Shown: piece by piece, positions 42,353 through 51,435 of the stretch
How the letters are laid out: the number at the start of each line of letters is the position of its first letter
Position numbering within the stretch: position 1 is the stretch's first letter
From: Burkholderiaceae bacterium
GTDB taxonomy: Bacteria; Pseudomonadota; Gammaproteobacteria; Burkholderiales; Burkholderiaceae_C
Length of the DNA stretch: 64,000 bases
NCBI GenBank assembly: GCA_030123545.1
Contig: CP126124.1
Span: 2,666,001 to 2,730,000 of the forward strand
Direction: 5' to 3'
Program-made: the position numbers and the translations under genes
Notes under the pieces: model-generated
The model's database searches: none
Told to the model about the DNA's origin: nothing
Seen by the model: only the letters and a program-made list of their open reading frames with translations

Positions 42353-43105
42353 TCACAGTTGCACGATGCGGCCGAACTGGCCGAGCACCGCGTCGTAGGG
42401 CTTGGTGGTGTCGGCCAGGAGCGAGCCTTCCAGCTCGAACTTGTTGTACTCGTCCGAGATGAAGGAGATCTCCTTCAGCGGATCGAAAGCGACGCGGTAC
42501 AGCTCGACCAGCACCTTGGCGTTGCCCTGCGCGGTGTTGATGCCTTCCAGCCGCAGATACCGCTCCGGCACCGACTGCGTGAAGATGCCGATCTCGGTGG
42601 CCGCGCCGTAGGTGTAGGCCGCCTTAAACGGCGCAGTGAAGCCGGTGGTATCCAGAAACTGGAGGGCACCGAAATCGTTGTCCACGGTGTAGTTCGTACC
42701 TGCGACCAGCGTCGCGGGCGTGCCCGCCGAATCGGTGACCACCACCGCCGACAGCTTGGGGTGCGCGAAGAAGTAGCGGTCGCCGACCACTGGCGTCGCG
42801 CCGCCAATAGTTTCGGCAGTGACCGAGCCGGTGGTGCCGGTGACGTGGTTGCCGTAGAGCGCCAGCGCGAGGTTCTCCTTCGTGAACTCCTCGATGGTGA
42901 GGTTTACGGTGGCCGACTTCTGCTTGACCATCCGGTGATCCAGCGAACGCTGGCCGGTCTGGCTCTCGTAGTGCTCCAGAACGTCGGTCTTGAGCGAGAG
43001 CTTCAGCTCGGCGACGTTGCCGGGCGAGCGCACCTCGATGGGAAGGCCGTCGATATCGCGCTTGCCGAGGAAGACGCGGCCTTGAAACGATGCATAGGTG
43101 CTCAT
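42353..43105 (-). CDS. major tail tube protein
   Basis: 250 aa. It begins MSTYASFQGRVFLGKRDIDG and has beta-rich tail-tube composition (LKLSLKTDVLEHYESQTGQR, KSATVNLTIEEF, FTAPFKAAYTYG). It starts at the ATGA overlap with the preceding small gene and is followed by the chaperone gene, the usual order in siphoviruses. Confidence 0.75.
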   Translation of the reverse strand: MSTYASFQGRVFLGKRDIDGLPIEVRSPGNVAELKLSLKTDVLEHYESQTGQRSLDHRMVKQKSATVNLTIEEFTKENLALALYGNHVTGTTGSVTAETIGGATPVVGDRYFFAHPKLSAVVVTDSAGTPATLVAGTNYTVDNDFGALQFLDTTGFTAPFKAAYTYGAATEIGIFTQSVPERYLRLEGINTAQGNAKVLVELYRVAFDPLKEISFISDEYNKFELEGSLLADTTKPYDAVLGQFGRIVQL

Positions 43106-43344
43106 GATTTGGATTCCTTGCGTGGGGTGGTGATGGGTCGGGTGGGTTCGATGGGCACGCAGTCACCGTCCGGTGGCGGCTCTCCAGTGCGATTCAGGAC
43201 GGGCTGGCGGTCGTGGCGCGCGATGCCGTTGGCGATGAGCCAGTCGGCAGTGCCGCTTTCCACGTCCAGCCGTACGCCCGCCTTGCAGGGTTTGCCCTCG
43301 TGGGTGTGCGGGCGGGTCAAGACGATGTGGGTCATGGGTGTCAT
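43102..43344 (-). CDS. small phage protein of unknown function
   Basis: 80 aa. THIVLTRPHTHEGKPCKAG followed by TADWLIANGIA is the pattern of small DUF7210-like tail-region proteins. The gene overlaps both neighbours by 4 bp (ATGA), which fixes the start at 43344. Function unknown. Confidence 0.6.
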   Translation of the reverse strand: MTPMTHIVLTRPHTHEGKPCKAGVRLDVESGTADWLIANGIARHDRQPVLNRTGEPPPDGDCVPIEPTRPITTPRKESKS

Positions 43345-43787
43345 CCCTTGGTTGAAAGATCGGTGTCGAGCGTCCGGTAGGTGATCGCGTAGCGCGCCGG
43401 GATCGCAGCGGCGACCGCGTCGGCGTCCTCCACGTCCCACTCGCAGTCCAGTTCGCGGATGCCCAAGGCAAGGTCGCCCAGATTCCGGTCGGCCAGCAGC
43501 GCAGCGTGGGCGGCGGTGAGCAGCCGGTCGGCTTCGGTTTCCGGAATCGCAGACGGCACCGCGCGCGCCAGCGCAACGAGGCGCACGGTCAGTTCGCGCG
43601 TGACCCGGTCGTTGGCGCGCTCGGTGATCTGCTCGGACTCGGGGAACACCACCAGCGCCGGGGATTGCTCCCGGCTGATGGCCACCGTGGGCGAGCGGTG
43701 CAGCGTGGCCCCGAGCGACTCCACCGGGGTGCGGACAGCGTCGAGCACCGCGAGCAGAATCTGCTCGCGGATCGAGTGGGCTGCCAT
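43341..43787 (-). CDS. minor tail protein / tail terminator-like
   Basis: 148 aa, alpha/beta, beginning SIREQILLAVLDAVRTPVES and with a central LTVRLVALARAVPSAIP. Its size and place (after head-tail joining gene, before tube protein) correspond to lambda gpU-type terminators. Function is inferred from position. Confidence 0.6.
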   Translation of the reverse strand: MAAHSIREQILLAVLDAVRTPVESLGATLHRSPTVAISREQSPALVVFPESEQITERANDRVTRELTVRLVALARAVPSAIPETEADRLLTAAHAALLADRNLGDLALGIRELDCEWDVEDADAVAAAIPARYAITYRTLDTDLSTKG

Positions 43788-43790
43788 CGG

Positions 43791-44093
43791 TCAGAGCCTC
43801 GTGAGCTTGGCGCGCATCTCCGAGCCGTCGGCCACGGCCCGGACATCGCGCACCTGATAGGTCGCGCCGTCGATCTCGACCACCTCGCGCGCCGCGAGGC
43901 CCACAAACACCGACGCCGGATAGGTGATCGCGTAGTCGGTATTCAGGGCCAAGCCGTCGAGGATGGTGTCGTCCGGTGCGGAGAATCTGACCGGATGCTG
44001 CTCGGCGGTCGAGCCGCCCGAGGGCTGCCAGCGGCAGTCCTTGAGCAGCCCCGCGTTCGTCGCGGCGGCATAGACCTGCTCGACGAGGCCCAT
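43791..44093 (-). CDS. head-tail joining protein (FII-like position)
   Basis: 100 aa beta-rich protein (YAITYPASVFVGLAAREVVE, VRDVRAVADGSEM). The start overlaps the capsid stop (TGATG). It lies where lambda encodes gpFII. The assignment rests on gene order. Confidence 0.6.
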   Translation of the reverse strand: MGLVEQVYAAATNAGLLKDCRWQPSGGSTAEQHPVRFSAPDDTILDGLALNTDYAITYPASVFVGLAAREVVEIDGATYQVRDVRAVADGSEMRAKLTRL

Positions 44094-45103
44094 CACGCGA
44101 TCTCCAGCTTCACCAGCAACTGCGGACGGTGGCACAGCGGCAGCGGGTTGGCCTGCGTGTGCAGGTCGGTACCCCGGTCGAACTTGCGCGGCTCCTGCTT
44201 GGCGTACAGCGGCAGCGCCATCGTGTTGGCCGTCTCGTTGAAGTCGGCGGGCGCGTAGTAGGTGGCGAAGGTGTCCATCGTGCCCAGCGGGAACGCATGG
44301 CCCTCGTCCTCCTCGACGAAGCGGCGCACGCTGCCGCCGGGTGCGGTTGCGCGACCGCGATGCTCCTCGAAGGTGATGCCACAGAAGCTGAAGCCGGAGC
44401 GCATGTCGGTGCGCAGCGCCTGACCGTCCTGCCAGCGCTCGTAGGCCGCGATGACGTCGTCGTGCGTCGTGAGCGCCTCGAAGAAGTCCTTGCCGACCAG
44501 GACGTGGATGCCGGTCATCCGTTCGCCCTGCAGGCTGTCCTCGACGTAGCGCAGGAGATCGCGGCAGGCCTTGCCGACATCGAAGTCACTGTCGTGCGCG
44601 GCGATGTCCCACGCGAAGGTCTGCGGCGTGATGCCGAATTCGGTGAAGAGGTTGTAGATCACGCTGCCGTCGGCATCGAGGATCAGCCCCTTGAGCGCGC
44701 CGAAGCGCAGGTGCTCCAGGGTGATCGCGTGCTTGTTGCGCATCGTCTGCAGGTGCTGCGCCATCACGCCCGCAACCGTCTGCAACTCCGACTCCGAGCC
44801 GAAGGCGCGGATGCCTTGCACCTCCTCGGGCAGCACGACGTCGTCGTGCGGGATGTGCGGGATGTGGAACGAGCGCACGTTGCGCTGGCCGCGTACGCCG
44901 ACCGTGCCGGGCGAGCCCACGGGCATCGTCGGCAGCAGCGTCAGCACGCCGTTCTGCTGCTCGACGATGATCGAGCGGAAGCGCTGCGGGCGGTCGACGA
45001 ACAGCCCCATCTGGGCCAGACGGTCGTAGTTGTTGGGCAGGATGTTGATGGCGGCGGTCAGCGCCGACATCGAAAACGCCGGGTTCTCGAAGATGTTCTG
45101 CAT
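44093..45103 (-). CDS. major capsid protein, lambda gpE family
   Basis: 336 aa. It begins QNIFENPAFSMSALTAAINI and contains QRFRSIIVEQQNGVLTLLPT and CGITFEEHRGRATAPGGSVR, the signature of lambda-gpE-type capsid proteins with HK97 fold. Start MQNIFEN is fixed by the family; the frame extends upstream in an unrelated region. It follows the gpD-like decoration gene. Confidence 0.88.
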   Translation of the reverse strand: MQNIFENPAFSMSALTAAINILPNNYDRLAQMGLFVDRPQRFRSIIVEQQNGVLTLLPTMPVGSPGTVGVRGQRNVRSFHIPHIPHDDVVLPEEVQGIRAFGSESELQTVAGVMAQHLQTMRNKHAITLEHLRFGALKGLILDADGSVIYNLFTEFGITPQTFAWDIAAHDSDFDVGKACRDLLRYVEDSLQGERMTGIHVLVGKDFFEALTTHDDVIAAYERWQDGQALRTDMRSGFSFCGITFEEHRGRATAPGGSVRRFVEEDEGHAFPLGTMDTFATYYAPADFNETANTMALPLYAKQEPRKFDRGTDLHTQANPLPLCHRPQLLVKLEIA

Positions 45104-45105
45104 GG

Positions 45106-45486
45106 TCAGACTCCTTGGCGGACGAGGACGCCCAGCGCCTTGAGCTGGGCAATGGCCGCCAGTTGCTCGGCGGAGGTGATCGCGGCGGGCCACGCGAGCG
45201 CGTGGTCGGAAACGATGGCGTGACGCACGATGAGCAGGCCATCGGTGCGATCAGCGGCGCTCGCGTCGCAGGGCTGGATCAGCACGCCTGCGGCGACCTG
45301 CGTGCCGTCTTCGGCGGACGGGTCGAACTGCTTGACCTTGCCGTTGGCGGTGACGACGCCGACCACCGTGCCCAGCGTCAGGTTCTGGCCGGAGGCGACG
45401 GTAACGCGGTCACGCGAGTAGAGGTTGGGCGCTTCGAACTTGAGCAGATCGCCCAGGTTCATGGATTCGGTGAGGACGGTCGGCAT
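45106..45486 (-). CDS. head decoration protein, lambda gpD-like
   Basis: 126 aa, Ser/Thr/Ala/Val-rich, with GQNLTLGTVVGVVTANGKVK and AAGVLIQPCDASAADRTDG, the pattern of trimeric decoration proteins that stabilise the expanded head. Gene order protease, gpD, gpE is that of lambda. Confidence 0.78.
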   Translation of the reverse strand: MPTVLTESMNLGDLLKFEAPNLYSRDRVTVASGQNLTLGTVVGVVTANGKVKQFDPSAEDGTQVAAGVLIQPCDASAADRTDGLLIVRHAIVSDHALAWPAAITSAEQLAAIAQLKALGVLVRQGV

Positions 45487-45487
45487 T

Positions 45488-45832
45488 TCAGATCTCCTTC
45501 TTCAGTGCAGACGACTGCGCCGCGAGGTTCCGGGCGGCATCGATCAGCGGATTGCTGGGTGCGGGGCGGGTGGCGTCAGGCGCGATGCGACTGACGATTT
45601 CGGGACTGGCGTCGGCCTTGGCCGAGAGCAGCTGGCTGCGCACCTTCGCGGGCGCGGTGTTGGCTTCGAGGAAGCCCGCGATCAGGTCGGCGCGACCGGC
45701 GAGCGTGCAGGTCTGCGCGATCTCGATGGCGTCGGCCACGTTCAGCGCGGCGGCGGCGGACGGTTGAGCAGGATGGCCAGCAGGATCAGCAAGAGGCCGA
45801 TCAAGAGCAGCGGGGTCGGATCGTTCATTCAT
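45488..45832 (-). CDS. scaffold protein from internal start (Nu3-like)
   Basis: In-frame internal start at 45832 (MNERSDPAALDRPL) with ribosome site TGGAG 7 bases before it, giving 114 aa rich in Ala and helical (AAAALNVADAIEIAQTC, DLIAGFLEANTAPA). This is the lambda C/Nu3 overlap: the same 3' end encodes a free scaffold. Inferred by start signal and order. Confidence 0.45.
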   Translation of the reverse strand: MNERSDPAALDRPLADPAGHPAQPSAAAALNVADAIEIAQTCTLAGRADLIAGFLEANTAPAKVRSQLLSAKADASPEIVSRIAPDATRPAPSNPLIDAARNLAAQSSALKKEI

Positions 45833-46735
45833 GGAAGACTCCATCGGGTGGTTACAGAAAGAGCCCGCCCGCGTGGCCGCAGCCATCGGAGTCGGGTTGG
45901 GGGAAACGGATGCGAAGAGCTGGGTGAGCGCGTCGTCGAAGGTGCCGATGGCATCGGCCAGGCCCATGGCGACGGCGGCCTGCCCGAAGAACAGCCCGGC
46001 TTCGGTGTCACGCACGGTGGAGGCCTCGATGCCCCGGTGGCGGGCCACCGTCTCGACGAACAGGCCGTAGATGCGATTCACCTCGGCCTTCAAGAAGGCG
46101 TGGGCTTCGCTGGAAATCGGCGCGTGCGGGTTGAGATCGTTCTTGCGGTCGCCCGCGAACACGGCGGTGTAGTGAATGCCGTCCTGCGCGTCCTTCTCGG
46201 ACTGGTCGACGTGCATCGCAATGACGCCAATCGAGCCGACACCACCGGTGCGCGAGACGAACACCCGGCTGGCGGCGGACGCCAGTGCGTAGGCAGCCGA
46301 GAAGGCCATGTCATTGGCCACCGCCCAGACCGGCTTGATTTGGCTGGCGGCGCGGATGCGGTCGGCCAGATCGAACACGCCGCCCGATTCGCCACCGGGC
46401 GAATCGATGTCGAGCAGGATGGCCAACACCGCCGGATTGCCGAGGGCGGCGTCGAGTTGTGCGGTCAGACCCGCGTAGCTGGTCAAACCCGACTCGGCTT
46501 CCAGTCCCACGGTGCGGCGCACCAGCGTGCCGTGGATGGGGATGACGGCCACACCGGGCGGTGATCCGAATGTGGCGCTGCTGTCACGTTGGGGCGGCGT
46601 GTAGCCGGGGGCTGCTGCCAGATCGGAAAGGCCGACCCGGGGGCCGAGCACGGCCAGGATCACGTCAAGTTTCGGGCGATGAATCGCCAGCGGCACGCCA
46701 AAAAGGCGCGCCGCCAGGTGCGGCAGCAAGGTCAT
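45488..46735 (-). CDS. head maturation protease, S49 (SppA/gpC) family
   Basis: 415 aa. SDSPGGESGGVF-like (IDSPGGESGG) and MAFSAAYALASAA hold the S49 catalytic serine region, while RTGGVGSIGVIAMHVDQ supplies the Lys region. After about residue 300 the protein turns into an Ala/Pro-rich helical scaffold domain which has its own start (see 45488-45832). It processes portal and capsid proteins during head assembly. Placed between portal and gpD as in lambda. Confidence 0.87.
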   Translation of the reverse strand: MTLLPHLAARLFGVPLAIHRPKLDVILAVLGPRVGLSDLAAAPGYTPPQRDSSATFGSPPGVAVIPIHGTLVRRTVGLEAESGLTSYAGLTAQLDAALGNPAVLAILLDIDSPGGESGGVFDLADRIRAASQIKPVWAVANDMAFSAAYALASAASRVFVSRTGGVGSIGVIAMHVDQSEKDAQDGIHYTAVFAGDRKNDLNPHAPISSEAHAFLKAEVNRIYGLFVETVARHRGIEASTVRDTEAGLFFGQAAVAMGLADAIGTFDDALTQLFASVSPNPTPMAAATRAGSFCNHPMESSMNERSDPAALDRPLADPAGHPAQPSAAAALNVADAIEIAQTCTLAGRADLIAGFLEANTAPAKVRSQLLSAKADASPEIVSRIAPDATRPAPSNPLIDAARNLAAQSSALKKEI

Positions 46736-46745
46736 GGGGAATCCT

Positions 46746-48257
46746 TCAGGCAGTCGACGTGCTGCCGGATGCGTCGGTGGCGACAGCGTTGCGGTTGGGT
46801 TCCGCGCTGCCGCCGTCCTTCGACGTGTAGCGAGCGTCGGAATCGAAGATCAGGCCGAGGTCGTCGGCGCGCTTGTTGTCGGCGGCGATCTCGCGGTCGA
46901 CGTCCTCGGCGTCGTAGCCGAAGGCCGAGATGGCTTCCGAGCGCGACATCAGGCCTGCGCGGATCGCCAGCAACATGGCCTTGAACTCCTTCTCCGGATC
47001 GACCCACTGCCAGCCCTGGGGAATCCACTTCACCGCGAGGTACTGGCGGCGACGGGCTGGCCCGCCACGCGCGAAACCCGGTGCATCCAGTGCCCCGGCG
47101 AGCACCGCCTGCTTCATCCACGCCGCCCACACCGGGCGGCACATCTGATGCACCAGCACGCCGTGCTGCACCATCTCGCAGCGACGCCGGAACTCCAGCA
47201 TTCCCGCCCGGATGGACGAGTAGTTCACGCCGGTCAGATCTCCCGTGAGTTGCTCGTAGGTCACGCCCAAGGCGGCGGCGACCGCACGGAACTGCGTGCG
47301 CAGGAACTCGCCGTAGGAGCCACCCACGTCGGCGGGATCGGAGAACTTGATGTCCTCACCCGGTTCCAGCAGTTGCAGCGTGCCGGGCTCCAGTCCGGCG
47401 AGCGCGACGCCGCTGTCGTCGGCAGCGCCTTCGCCCATCAGGTTGTCCTCCGGGTTGGCGCGCGTGACGAAGCCCGCGAACATCGCGGCGGTCTTCTTGC
47501 GCACCAGCTCGGCGTCGTCGTACTGATCCAGTTCGTTCAACTTGACCAGCGCGCGCGATAGCCACGGTTCGCCGCGAATCTGGCCGGGTCGCAGCACGCG
47601 GTAGAGGTGGATGACCTCGCGCGCGTCCACGCGCACCGTGTCCATCCCGCCCTGGCCGGACATTGGCGCGAGCCGACCGTCTTCCGGATGCGAGCGGTAC
47701 AGGTGGTAGGCCACGCGCCGCCCCATCGCGTCGAACTCGATGCCCGAGCGCACCACGTTGCCGGACGGAAGATCGGTGTTGAGCGAGATCGGCAAGTGCT
47801 CCGGCTCCAGCAGTTGAAGCTGCAAGGGCACCGAAAGGCCATCCTCTGGACGGCGTGGTCGCAGCCGGATCAGGCATTCGCCGCCTTCGAGCATCGCCCG
47901 GCACGCGAGCGACTGCAGGCCGTAGAAATCGGTCTGACCCGCCGCGTCGGCTTCTTCGACCCAATCGCGCCACAGCGCCTGCACCTCGGTCTTGAAGCCC
48001 TCGTCGTCCGAGAGACTCTGCGGCTTGATGCCGGTGCCGACCGCGTTGGCGACGAAGGCTTCGATGCCTGCCTGCGCCCACGCATTGCGGCGCACGAGAT
48101 CGCGGCTCTTGACCCGAAGCTCGTTGCTGGTGGCCAGCATCGCGGCGACAGCACCCGGGTTGCCGGGCATCCACGCCAGCGCGCGGCGTCCACGGCCTGC
48201 GGCTTCGTGTACCGGTGGGCCGAACAGCCCTTGCCGGAGCTTGGAGAGCCACGTCAT
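46746..48257 (-). CDS. portal protein, lambda gpB family
   Basis: 503 aa. Starts MTWLSKLRQGLFGPPVH, with NAWAQAGIEAFVANAVGTGI and the conserved TYEQLTGDLTGVNYSSIRAG. This dodecameric ring sits at one head vertex for DNA entry and exit. Start overlaps the gpW-like stop. Confidence 0.88.
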   Translation of the reverse strand: MTWLSKLRQGLFGPPVHEAAGRGRRALAWMPGNPGAVAAMLATSNELRVKSRDLVRRNAWAQAGIEAFVANAVGTGIKPQSLSDDEGFKTEVQALWRDWVEEADAAGQTDFYGLQSLACRAMLEGGECLIRLRPRRPEDGLSVPLQLQLLEPEHLPISLNTDLPSGNVVRSGIEFDAMGRRVAYHLYRSHPEDGRLAPMSGQGGMDTVRVDAREVIHLYRVLRPGQIRGEPWLSRALVKLNELDQYDDAELVRKKTAAMFAGFVTRANPEDNLMGEGAADDSGVALAGLEPGTLQLLEPGEDIKFSDPADVGGSYGEFLRTQFRAVAAALGVTYEQLTGDLTGVNYSSIRAGMLEFRRRCEMVQHGVLVHQMCRPVWAAWMKQAVLAGALDAPGFARGGPARRRQYLAVKWIPQGWQWVDPEKEFKAMLLAIRAGLMSRSEAISAFGYDAEDVDREIAADNKRADDLGLIFDSDARYTSKDGGSAEPNRNAVATDASGSTSTA

Positions 48258-48460
48258 CAGAAGCCCTTCGCCGTTGTGACGCGGATCTGGCGCTTGGGCG
48301 TGCCGCTGCCGCGCGCGATTTCGGCCTCGACCGTGCGGATCGCGGCCTGCAGTTCGGCGACGGTGCGGTACTCGACCGTCTTGTCGCCGAAGCTCACGCG
48401 GTGCTCGCCGGTGGCCAGCGCCCGTTGAAGCGCTTCGAGTTGGGTTTGGGTGTAGCTCAC
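48257..48460 (-). CDS. head-tail joining protein, gpW family
   Basis: 67 aa helical protein (TQTQLEALQRALATGEHRVS, VAELQAAIRTVEAEIA). Size and place between terminase and portal are those of lambda gpW, which closes the filled head before tail attachment. Confidence 0.8.
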   Translation of the reverse strand: MSYTQTQLEALQRALATGEHRVSFGDKTVEYRTVAELQAAIRTVEAEIARGSGTPKRQIRVTTAKGF

Positions 48461-48467
48461 GGTGTCC

Positions 48468-50459
48468 TCATCGGCTTATTGGTCGGTTGAGCCAGCGGCT
48501 CTTGATCACGCGCCGACCGGCAGCGCGGTTGCCAGAAACAGCGAGGCCACCGCTTTGGGTGGCCTCGTTCAATTCGATGTCGCTCAGCGGCGGTGGCTCA
48601 TCTGGTGGGGGAGCCACCCCGAGTTGTCGCTCCAGCTCGCGCCAGTGGCGCTCCTCAAAGCGATCCAGGCCCGCCGCCGCAGCAGCGGCGCGGGCGTAGA
48701 CGTAGCAGTCGAGCGCCTCATTGCGCTCGCGCATCTTTTGCCACTCGCGCACTGGGAAGCCGTTGCGGTCGCGGCGGGTGATCAGTTGCTCGGCGCAGAG
48801 CTGCTGGACGAACTCGGCGTCGATCTTGGGCAGGTGGATGAAGCCTGCGGGGTACGTGGTGGTGACGCCGTCCTCGCTGACGTCGGCCGCCTTGCGCAGG
48901 TTGTTGTACAGCTCGAGCTTGGCGATGCCGACCGCGACCGTGAACACCTTGATGCCCCGGCGCAGCCGCTTGCCGTCACGCGAGACATCGACCGCCGTCG
49001 GCGTGCCGATCAGTGCTGCGCCGCGCGGCACGCCCTTGACCGGCATCACCCGCGCGTCGTGGCTGGCGCGCACAAAGGCGTAGGCCTCCTGCGTCGCAAA
49101 GCCGGTGTCGAGCGCAAAGCGCGCCAGCGGCATTGCCGTCCCGCTGGCGTGCGTCCAGTGCTCATCCAGCATCTCGGTCAGCCGCTGCCACACCGCATCC
49201 CGCGCGGTGTCGCCCATCAGCACGCGGTGTTCGACCAACCACGCTTCCTTACCGCGACCGAAGGCCCAGACCGAGGCCTCGATGCGATCCTTCTGCACGT
49301 CCGCGCCGCCCACCAGGAGCAGACCGCCCAGCGGCACGCTGCCCAGCCGATAGTCCTCGCGGCGTTCGATCAGCCGCTGCCAGTCCGGCGTCTCGCCTTC
49401 CTCGACCCAGGTCTCGCCGAGTTCGGTGTTCTTGAAGGTCTTGATCGCTGCCGCCGATCCTGATTCCTTGCTGACGGCCGCCTCCCACGCGGCGGCGATA
49501 TCGCGCCACGCGCGCCAGCCCACCGGCGAGTAGAGGCTCGACAGGTGAAAGCCCGCTGTCCGTTGAGTTTCGTTGCCCGTGCCCTCGGCCATCGCGCGCC
49601 ATTCACCGTGTTCGAGCATCCACGTCTTGTGGTGCTCGGCAATGGCGGTGTCGCAGGATTCGCAGATGTAGGCCGCCGTCGCAGGCAGCCCCCTGTCCCA
49701 ACGCAACTGCTCGAAGTGCAACCACTGCCGGTGTGAGCAGTGCGGGCACGGCACGAAGTAGCGACGCTGGTCGCTGGCTTCGTATTCGCGCTCGATGGCG
49801 GACACGCCGGAGATCGTCGGCGTGGAGACGATGAAGATCTTGCGCCGCGCGAAGGTGCGCGTGCGCGCCTCCGCCAGCGAGATCGCATCGCCTTCGCCCT
49901 CGACGTCCAGCGGATAGCCGTCCACCTCGTCGAGGAACAGGTAGCGCACCGGCATCGAGCGCAGGCCGACGGCGCTGTTCGCACCGGTCATCACCAGCAC
50001 GCCACCCCGGAACTCCTTGCCCAGAATCGTGTTGCCCGAATCGCGCGAGCGCGCCGGGGCGATCAGTTCCGCCAGCGCCGCCGACTCCTCGATCAACGGA
50101 TCGATCCGTTGCTTCGAGTTGCGCTTGGCCATTTCCACGGTCGGCCACACGGCCATCATCGGGCCGGGCGCGTGGTGGATGACGTAGCCGATCCAGTTCG
50201 AGCCCATCTCGGTCGCGCCCAACTGCGCGGCCTTCATGAACACCACGCGCTCGACCGGTGAGGTCGGCGACAGGCAATCCATGATCGCCTTCAGGTACGG
50301 CGTGCGGCTGGTGCGCCAACGGCCCGGTTCGGCGGACGCCTTGCTGGACAGCATCCGGTGCCGATCCGACCACTCCGACACGGTGAGCAGCGGATCGGGC
50401 GTCAAGCCTTCGCGCCACGCGCGTTCGATCTCCGCCGCGCCGTCGTAATCGATATCCAT
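48468..50459 (-). CDS. terminase large subunit, lambda gpA family
   Basis: 663 aa. ATPase motifs: AAQLGATEMG (about 77-86) and YLFLDEVD (about 173). Nuclease half: GGADVQKDRIEASVWAFGRG near 380. It cuts concatemeric DNA at cos and packages it. A zinc-like CPHCSH segment near 230 is typical of gpA. Overlaps the small subunit stop by 1 bp. Confidence 0.92.
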   Translation of the reverse strand: MDIDYDGAAEIERAWREGLTPDPLLTVSEWSDRHRMLSSKASAEPGRWRTSRTPYLKAIMDCLSPTSPVERVVFMKAAQLGATEMGSNWIGYVIHHAPGPMMAVWPTVEMAKRNSKQRIDPLIEESAALAELIAPARSRDSGNTILGKEFRGGVLVMTGANSAVGLRSMPVRYLFLDEVDGYPLDVEGEGDAISLAEARTRTFARRKIFIVSTPTISGVSAIEREYEASDQRRYFVPCPHCSHRQWLHFEQLRWDRGLPATAAYICESCDTAIAEHHKTWMLEHGEWRAMAEGTGNETQRTAGFHLSSLYSPVGWRAWRDIAAAWEAAVSKESGSAAAIKTFKNTELGETWVEEGETPDWQRLIERREDYRLGSVPLGGLLLVGGADVQKDRIEASVWAFGRGKEAWLVEHRVLMGDTARDAVWQRLTEMLDEHWTHASGTAMPLARFALDTGFATQEAYAFVRASHDARVMPVKGVPRGAALIGTPTAVDVSRDGKRLRRGIKVFTVAVGIAKLELYNNLRKAADVSEDGVTTTYPAGFIHLPKIDAEFVQQLCAEQLITRRDRNGFPVREWQKMRERNEALDCYVYARAAAAAAGLDRFEERHWRELERQLGVAPPPDEPPPLSDIELNEATQSGGLAVSGNRAAGRRVIKSRWLNRPISR

Positions 50460-51013
50460 CAGTCCACGCGCGGGCGCAGGTCGCCCAGCTCCTGCAAGTG
50501 TTCACGCACGGCCGCATCCAGCGCGACGTGCATCGTGTGCGGCTCCATGCCGAGCTTGGCGGCCATCTGCGCCGAGATGCGCGCGGGCCAGTTGAGCCAC
50601 GCATCGCGCTCGGCGCGCGCCAGCTTGAAGACGTGCGCGATGGCCTGATGGCGGTCGACCAGCTCGCCCTTGAGCCGCGCCAGCCGCACCTTGTTGGTCT
50701 GCGCCTTGACCACCTCGTTGACGGTGCGCGCCTGCAGCAGCGACGCGCCGCCCGTGGGCAGGGTGGCCTGGCCGTCGCCCTGCGGGGCCACGGTCGCGGC
50801 GCCCGCTGCGTCCGGCGGCACGGCGGCCCTGACGGCGCGCACACGCGTGCCGGTGCGCGGAGCTTCGGTATTGCGCGCCCACTCGGCGTCGGCGCGCTCC
50901 GGGTCAACGGTTCCGTTGGCCTCCGGCGTGATGCGTCCGGCCGCGATGGCCTTGCGCACCGCCGCGTCGGAGACGCCCCGGTGGCGCGCGTAGGCGCGAA
51001 TCGAGATTCCCAT
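50459..51013 (-). CDS. terminase small subunit-like (Nu1 type)
   Basis: 184 aa. The N terminus (ISIRAYARHRGVSDAAVRKA) is a winged helix-turn-helix for cos binding; the C-terminal half is helical (NEVVKAQTNKVRLARLKGEL, RDAWLNWPARISAQMAAKLG). ATG 51013 follows AAGGTGACG; a TTG five codons upstream is an alternative start. Divergent from the plus-strand gene at 51136. Confidence 0.8.
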   Translation of the reverse strand: MGISIRAYARHRGVSDAAVRKAIAAGRITPEANGTVDPERADAEWARNTEAPRTGTRVRAVRAAVPPDAAGAATVAPQGDGQATLPTGGASLLQARTVNEVVKAQTNKVRLARLKGELVDRHQAIAHVFKLARAERDAWLNWPARISAQMAAKLGMEPHTMHVALDAAVREHLQELGDLRPRVD

Positions 51014-51066
51014 CGTCACCTTCTTCAATCATTCGTTCGCTCATTTGCCAGTTCACCTTCGGATTG

Positions 51067-51135
51067 AGCTTGGCTTCCATCGGGAACAGCGCGTTCATCA
51101 CGTCACGCCAACCACACCCCCGAGAGGAACACGCC
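51067..51135 (+). promoter_or_regulatory. repeated leader, copy 1
   Basis: AGCTTGGCTTCC at 51067-51078, AACAGCGCGTTCATCA at 51085-51100, and a GAGAGGA ribosome site, all before ATG 51136. The same string recurs before the next two plus-strand genes at the same distance (65-69 bp). In this copy the hairpin partner of CTTGGC is short (GCCA/TGGC). Confidence 0.6.
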
Positions 51136-51342
51136 ATGAACCAGATCGACACCCTCCTGACCCAGATCGCCCAGAAGCATCTCGGCATCGAAACCCTGCA
51201 AACGCGCAGCGCGGACAGCCTCGACTTCCACGACACGACGGTGTGGTGCCTCAAGGACGCGCTGGAGGCGGCCTTCAAGGCGGGCGTCGAACTTGGCGCA
51301 TCGATGCCGAAGGCCACGGAAGCGGAGATCGCCAAGGGCTGA
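51136..51342 (+). CDS. DUF6900-like small phage protein
   Basis: 68 aa. IAQKHLGIETLQTRSADSLD and WCLKDALEAAFKAGVELG match the DUF6900 pattern I remember from phages. Start MNQIDTLL follows CGAGAGGAAC. It is the first of three plus-strand genes that oppose the rest of the prophage. Function unknown. Confidence 0.65.
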   Translation: MNQIDTLLTQIAQKHLGIETLQTRSADSLDFHDTTVWCLKDALEAAFKAGVELGASMPKATEAEIAKG

Positions 51343-51356
51343 TCGAGAAGCAACAG

Positions 51357-51435
51357 AGCCAAGCAGATATCGCTTGGCTTGCCTCCCGAACAGCGCGTTC
51401 ATCACATCGTCATCAACCACCCCGAGGAGCAGCAA
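51357..51435 (+). promoter_or_regulatory. repeated leader, copy 2, with hairpin
   Basis: AGCCAAGC (51357-51364) and GCTTGGCT (51372-51379) form a perfect 8-bp hairpin with a 7-base loop; AACAGCGCGTTCATCA follows at 51389-51404 and CGAGGAG precedes ATG 51436. The conserved CTTGGCT is the 3' arm of the hairpin. Confidence 0.65.
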
